From: ZC4RG42 sp036676355
GTDB lineage: Bacteria; Pseudomonadota; Gammaproteobacteria; Burkholderiales; SG8-39
Length of the DNA: 40,750 nt
Direction of reading: 5' to 3'
Assembly: GCA_036676355.1 (NCBI GenBank)
Contig: JAKFDA010000045.1
Span: 1-40,750, forward strand
Shown here: positions 34,163 to 40,750 of the stretch, in pieces
Numbering within the stretch: the first letter of the stretch is position 1
Layout: each line of letters starts with the position of its first letter
Program-made: the position numbers and the translations under genes
Notes under the pieces: model-generated
Seen by the model: only the letters and a program-made list of their open reading frames with translations
What the model was told of the DNA's origin: nothing
The model's database searches: none

Positions 34163-35650
34163 ATGATCGACGCTACATCTATCCCAAGCGCGTTCGAGCG
34201 CCGCATGCCGCTGCTCAATACGCTCGGCAAGGTCATCATGATTTTCGGTCTGTCGTTGGCGCTGCCTATCGGCGTCTCGCATTACCTCAACGATGGCGCC
34301 GAACGGGCCTACGACGAGGCGCTGCTGCTTACGGTCCTCATTGGCGCGCTATTGTGGTTCTCGACGCGTCGCTACCGCGGCGAACTGGCGACGCGAGACG
34401 GCTTCCTGCTCGTCGGGTTGGTGTGGACGGTGCTGCCCGCGCTGGCGACGCTGCCATTGCTGTTTTACCTGCCCCATATGTCGTTCACCGATGCCTACTT
34501 CGAGACCGTTTCCGGGCTCACGGCGTCCGGTGCAACGGTGATGGGGCAGGTCGACAATCTGCCGCCATCCATCAACGTATGGCGCACGCAACTGTGCTGG
34601 ATGGGAGGCATGGGAATCGTCGTACTGGCGGTCGCAATTCTGCCGCTGCTCGGTGTCGGCGGTGCGCAACTGTTCAAGGCGGAAATCCCGACGCCGATGA
34701 AGGACAGCCGCCTGACGCCGCGTATCAATGAGACCGCCAAAGGTTTATGGATGGTGTACTTCGCCGCCACCATTGCCTGCGTGGTGGCCTATCGATTGGC
34801 GGGCATGGCTTGGCTCGATGCCATGATGCACGCCTTCTCCACCGTGAGCCTGGGCGGACTTACGCCGCACGATGCGAGCTTCGGCTATTTCGATTCGCTC
34901 GCCATCGAAGTCATCTGCATTGTCTTCATGCTGTTCGCGAGTCTCAACTTCGCGACGCACTTTCTCGTCTGGCGTCGTCGCTCGCTGCGCGCCTACTGGC
35001 GTGATCCGGAACTTCGCTGGGTGCTTGGCGTCATGCTTGGCAGCGCGCTGCTCATCGCGATTTTTCTCTACGCCCGCAGCTTCTACGAGTCCTTCGGCGA
35101 AGCGTTGCGGCATGCGGCGTTCAACGTCGTCTCCATCGCCAGCACGGCAGGTTTCGCGACGGCCGATTTCAATCAATGGCCCATATTCGCACCGCTGTGG
35201 ATGTTGTTCCTGTCGTCGTTGGCATGCTCGTCCGGCTCGACCGGCGGCGGTATAAAGATGATTCGGGCGTTGGTGCTGCAGCGTCAGGCGTTGCGGGAGT
35301 TCACCCGGATTCTTCATCCGCGTGCAGAAGTGCCGCTGAAGATCGGCGATAGCGCGGTCGACAACAAGCTGATCTTCGCGGTGCTGGCCTTCATGCTGAT
35401 CTACGGCAGCGTGATGATCGCGATGACGCTGCTGTTAGCAGCCTCCGGTGTGGATGTCATCACTGCCTATTCGGCCATCGTTGCCTGCCTGAACAATATG
35501 GGCCCCGGTCTGCATCAGGTCGGTCCCGCCAGCAACTTCTCGGTATTGACCGATTTTCAGACCTGGGTCTGTACCGCAGCCATGCTGCTTGGTCGTCTGG
35601 AGCTGTTCACCTTGCTGGTACTGTTCACGCCGGGATTCTGGCGCAAATGA
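34163..35650 (+). CDS. trkH: Trk potassium uptake channel TrkH
   Basis: Potassium-translocating membrane subunit of the Trk system. From ATG 34163 the product has 495 residues; ATG 34205 (MPLLNTLGKVIMIFG) is an alternative that fits family N-termini slightly better. The sequence is hydrophobic throughout, with the four-fold pore repeats of the family: selectivity-filter Gly segments such as SGLTASGATVMG, FSTVSLGGLTPHD, SIASTAGFATADF and CLNNMGPGL. It follows trkA after four bases and ends seven bases from the convergent lipoprotein gene. Confidence 0.96.
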   Translation: MIDATSIPSAFERRMPLLNTLGKVIMIFGLSLALPIGVSHYLNDGAERAYDEALLLTVLIGALLWFSTRRYRGELATRDGFLLVGLVWTVLPALATLPLLFYLPHMSFTDAYFETVSGLTASGATVMGQVDNLPPSINVWRTQLCWMGGMGIVVLAVAILPLLGVGGAQLFKAEIPTPMKDSRLTPRINETAKGLWMVYFAATIACVVAYRLAGMAWLDAMMHAFSTVSLGGLTPHDASFGYFDSLAIEVICIVFMLFASLNFATHFLVWRRRSLRAYWRDPELRWVLGVMLGSALLIAIFLYARSFYESFGEALRHAAFNVVSIASTAGFATADFNQWPIFAPLWMLFLSSLACSSGSTGGGIKMIRALVLQRQALREFTRILHPRAEVPLKIGDSAVDNKLIFAVLAFMLIYGSVMIAMTLLLAASGVDVITAYSAIVACLNNMGPGLHQVGPASNFSVLTDFQTWVCTAAMLLGRLELFTLLVLFTPGFWRK

Positions 35651-35657
35651 GCGAACG

Positions 35658-36179
35658 TCAGAGGGACAGCGTTCTGAACGAACCCAGGTAGAACTTGAGA
35701 TCGACTTCCGCGGACCGTTCGCGCGGACCGATGAAAGTGATCTGATACAGCTTGTTCGAGCCGATCAGCAAACGTGCCGCGAGCAGTATCGGCTTGTCTT
35801 GCGCCGTGCCATCCGCCTGGAATTCATGTCCGTTCAGTCCGGGCAGCGTGACAGGCTCTTCGATCGATATCCGCCCGTTGATGTTGCGCACCAGACCGTC
35901 TCGCGCCGCAGCCAGCAGCACATTGCCATCCACTTCGGCGGGCAGGTTGGCATAGCCTACGCCGAACGCCATACCGTTCACTTCAGTGCTCAGCATGTGC
36001 CAATGCAGCGAAGTGCCGCCGATCTTCACTTCGCGCGTCACTTCATCCGGCCTGGCGGGGAACATCACCGCGAACCCGCCATCAGTCGAATGCAGTTCAC
36101 GCCAATCGAGGTCGGGATAACAGCCGGCGAGCAACCCGGTCGTGAGAATGCAAAGCAGCAACACAACGCGAGATTGCAT
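35658..36179 (-). CDS. Small lipoprotein of unknown function
   Basis: A 173-residue predicted lipoprotein. The start at ATG 36179 gives a lipoprotein signal (MQSRVVLLLCILTTGLLAGC) with the lipobox LAGC and lipidated Cys20. The residue after Cys is Tyr, not Asp, which favours the outer membrane by the usual rule. The mature part contains GGFAVMFPARPDE and a C-terminal FIGPRERSAEVDLKFYLGSF; I recognise no domain. It is the last gene of the metH-ridA-lipoprotein run, 42 bases after ridA. A TTG six codons upstream is less likely. Confidence 0.82.
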   Translation of the reverse strand: MQSRVVLLLCILTTGLLAGCYPDLDWRELHSTDGGFAVMFPARPDEVTREVKIGGTSLHWHMLSTEVNGMAFGVGYANLPAEVDGNVLLAAARDGLVRNINGRISIEEPVTLPGLNGHEFQADGTAQDKPILLAARLLIGSNKLYQITFIGPRERSAEVDLKFYLGSFRTLSL

Positions 36180-36221
36180 GGTGTTGATGGTCGGCAAATC
36201 GTTCCGCGCCTGCAGCCGCGT

Positions 36222-36572
36222 CTATTTCGCCGCGATGCAGGCGATCTCGACCAGCATGCGGTGATCGGCGAGTTTTGCCTCGACTGTGGCGCGGCAGGGC
36301 AGATTGCCCGCATCGACCCAGGCCGACCACACTTCATTCATCGCTTCGCGATAACGCATATCGGTCAGCCAGATATTGGCGGACAGAATCTTTGATTTGT
36401 TCGAGCCGGCTTTGGCGAGCAGATCGTCGATCTGCTTCAACACATTAGCGGTCTGGCCTTTGATGTCCAGGCTCACGTCGGTCGGCACCTGGCCGCCGAG
36501 GAATACGAAGCCGTTGTATTCGACTGCATCGCACAGCACTTTACCGTGCGGATTGTGACGGATGATATTCAA
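36222..36572 (-). CDS. RidA-family (YjgF/YER057c) protein
   Basis: A 116-residue member of the Rid family; the archetype RidA hydrolyses reactive enamine/imine intermediates from pyridoxal phosphate enzymes. The fold signature is clear: FVFLGGQVP, TANVLKQIDDLLAKAG, ANIWLTDM, and LPCRATVEAKLA with the conserved Arg94 that contacts substrate in active members. The start is TTG at 36572, supported by AGGA seven bases upstream; no ATG lies near. It lies between metH and the lipoprotein gene in the same direction. Subfamily, and therefore activity, cannot be fixed by eye. Confidence 0.9.
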   Translation of the reverse strand: MNIIRHNPHGKVLCDAVEYNGFVFLGGQVPTDVSLDIKGQTANVLKQIDDLLAKAGSNKSKILSANIWLTDMRYREAMNEVWSAWVDAGNLPCRATVEAKLADHRMLVEIACIAAK

Positions 36573-36606
36573 TTCGTTTTCCTGACAACTTTTGCGCGTA
36601 TATCGA

Positions 36607-40284
<3,678 letters not shown>

Positions 40285-40307
40285 GGGGCGGACGGAGGGG
40301 TGAAAGC

Positions 40308-40328
40308 AAAAAGCCCGCGCTGGCGGGC
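40308..40328 (-). terminator. Intrinsic terminator in the metH leader
   Basis: On the minus strand GCCCGC, loop CAGC, GCGGGC is followed by TTTTT. It lies 23 bases before the metH ATG, in the orientation that would stop transcripts entering metH. An upstream GGGCA (40341-40345) could pair with TGCCC (40325-40329) and prevent the stem, so a terminator/antiterminator switch is possible. It could instead end a short separate RNA. Confidence 0.75.
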
Positions 40329-40372
40329 ATCGATGGCGCGTGCCCTACTCTGATTTGACTTAAGCGAACACG

Positions 40373-40427
40373 CAACGCAAGGCTAAAGGGTTGATGCGTC
40401 AGTGTCAATTTGGGGCCCCTTGCGTTG
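40373..40427. repeat. 10-bp perfect inverted repeat around the metH promoter
   Basis: CAACGCAAGG (40373-40382) and CCTTGCGTTG (40418-40427) are exact inverse copies 35 bases apart. One arm covers the -10 edge and start region of the metH promoter, the other lies upstream of its -35. They could be two half-sites for a regulator or form a stem. Confidence 0.55.
40380..40408 (-). promoter_or_regulatory. Putative metH promoter
   Basis: On the minus strand a perfect TTGACA -35 (40403-40408) is followed after 17 bases by TAGCCT (40380-40385), a weak -10 with three of six matches. The predicted start near 40373 would give a leader of about 90 bases that includes the intrinsic terminator. Confidence 0.55.
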
Positions 40428-40450
40428 AAGCCATGCTAACAGAATGGTCT

Positions 40451-40464
40451 TTGATCACGATCAA
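40451..40464. promoter_or_regulatory. FNR/CRP-family box (perfect FNR consensus)
   Basis: TTGATCACGATCAA matches the FNR consensus TTGAT-N4-ATCAA at all ten defined positions. Its centre is 41 bases from the transcription start predicted for the OmpW gene, the standard class II activator position. FNR, ANR, DNR or FixK-type regulators share this site, so which one binds is unknown. Confidence 0.82.
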
Positions 40465-40485
40465 CCGGCATACACACGCGATAAC

Positions 40486-40491
40486 CATACT
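40486..40491 (+). promoter_or_regulatory. Putative -10 element of the OmpW-family gene
   Basis: CATACT (four of six matches to TATAAT) lies so that the transcription start falls near 40498, about 37 bases before the ATG. No good -35 is present; the FNR-type box occupies that region, as in activator-dependent promoters. Confidence 0.5.
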
Positions 40492-40534
40492 TGCCACATG
40501 GAATTGTTCATGTCGTTGAAGTATGGAGATCGCA

Positions 40535-40750
40535 ATGAAAAAGGTAGTACTCGGAGTCTGCGTGTTGGCAGCGGCGTTAACGGTGGCAACGCCCGTTCAG
40601 GCCGGGGACGAAGAAGGACCGTTCATGACCCGCTTGCGCCTGGTCAATATGAAGGTCGATAACGGCAACAGCCCGAACGCGGCGGCGGGCAGGGTCGAGG
40701 TGGACGACAAGGTCTTCCCGGAAATCGACTTCTCGTATTTCTTCACCCCC
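40535..40750 (+). CDS. OmpW-family outer membrane protein (partial, cut by window end)
   Basis: The first 72 codons of an exported protein. The ATG at 40535 has a GGAG site and begins a clear signal peptide (MKKVVLGVCVLAAALTVATP, cleavage after VQA at residue 23). The mature part (GPFMTRLRLVNMKVDNGN, then VDDKVFPEIDFSYFFTP) matches the start of OmpW-type eight-stranded beta barrels, which form a narrow hydrophobic channel in the outer membrane. The reading frame is open to the last base. The FNR-type box upstream agrees with the oxygen-linked control known for ompW in enterics. The family call rests on a partial sequence. Confidence 0.85.
   Translation, partial: MKKVVLGVCVLAAALTVATPVQAGDEEGPFMTRLRLVNMKVDNGNSPNAAAGRVEVDDKVFPEIDFSYFFTP

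Noticed and set aside
40285..40450. Cobalamin, SAM or SAH riboswitch upstream of metH
   Set aside because: The conserved boxes I know for these classes are not visible and the predicted leader is too short for a cobalamin riboswitch. The leader is reported only as an unclassified attenuator candidate.

Overview
The window is a GC-rich, gene-dense chromosomal segment, most likely from a betaproteobacterium. The evidence is gene order and protein families: the F1Fo ATP synthase operon; mnmE-parS-mnmG-rsmG-parA-parB; yidC-yidD-rnpA-rpmH next to dnaA-dnaN-gyrB; then LysM-dprA-smg-topB diverging from def-fmt-htpX-rsmB-DUF4390-ntrY-ntrX-trkA-trkH. No 16S rRNA or other marker allows a finer placement. 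This is the replication-origin neighbourhood and is mostly core housekeeping sequence. I see no tRNA, rRNA, CRISPR array, prophage or transposase gene.

Layout. Bases 31-4182 (minus) hold atpA, atpH, atpF, atpE, atpB and atpI behind a good sigma-70 promoter at 4211-4240. A lone PIN-domain gene (4316-4723, plus) and a His-rich exported protein (4999-5322, minus) face each other, split by a 275-bp non-coding element (4724-4998). Its 16-bp terminal inverted repeats and TTAG target duplication mark it as a MITE-like insertion. A YkgJ-type Cys-cluster protein follows. From 5891 to 13850 all genes run leftward: parB, parA, rsmG, mnmG, mnmE, yidC, yidD, rnpA, rpmH. Two parS-like sites lie at 8628 and 10144. 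At about 13.9 kb orientation flips to dnaA, dnaN, gyrB (plus), with DnaA boxes on both sides of dnaA and a cluster in the dnaA-dnaN gap, the likely oriC.

The minus-strand block topB, smg, dprA, LysM protein (19181-24783) is followed by a plus-strand run from def to trkH (24899-35650). This run links protein N-terminal processing (def, fmt), membrane protein quality control (htpX), 16S rRNA methylation (rsmB), an NtrY/NtrX-like two-component system whose regulator has a degenerate AAA+ domain, and Trk potassium uptake. A minus-strand group follows: metH, ridA and a small lipoprotein. metH is preceded by a promoter and a leader with an intrinsic terminator. The window ends inside an OmpW-family gene with a perfect FNR-type box placed as in a class II activated promoter, suggesting oxygen-responsive regulation.

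No stretch longer than 300 bases lacks a gene. The longest gene-free stretches are the MITE-like element (275 bp), the metH-ompW intergenic region (250 bp), the htpX-rsmB gap (203 bp) and the dnaA-dnaN gap (197 bp). I did not find a wholly new multi-gene system. The most interesting items are the MITE inserted exactly at a shared stop-codon site, the metH leader, the degenerate NtrX-like regulator, and the cis sites for ParB, DnaA and FNR.
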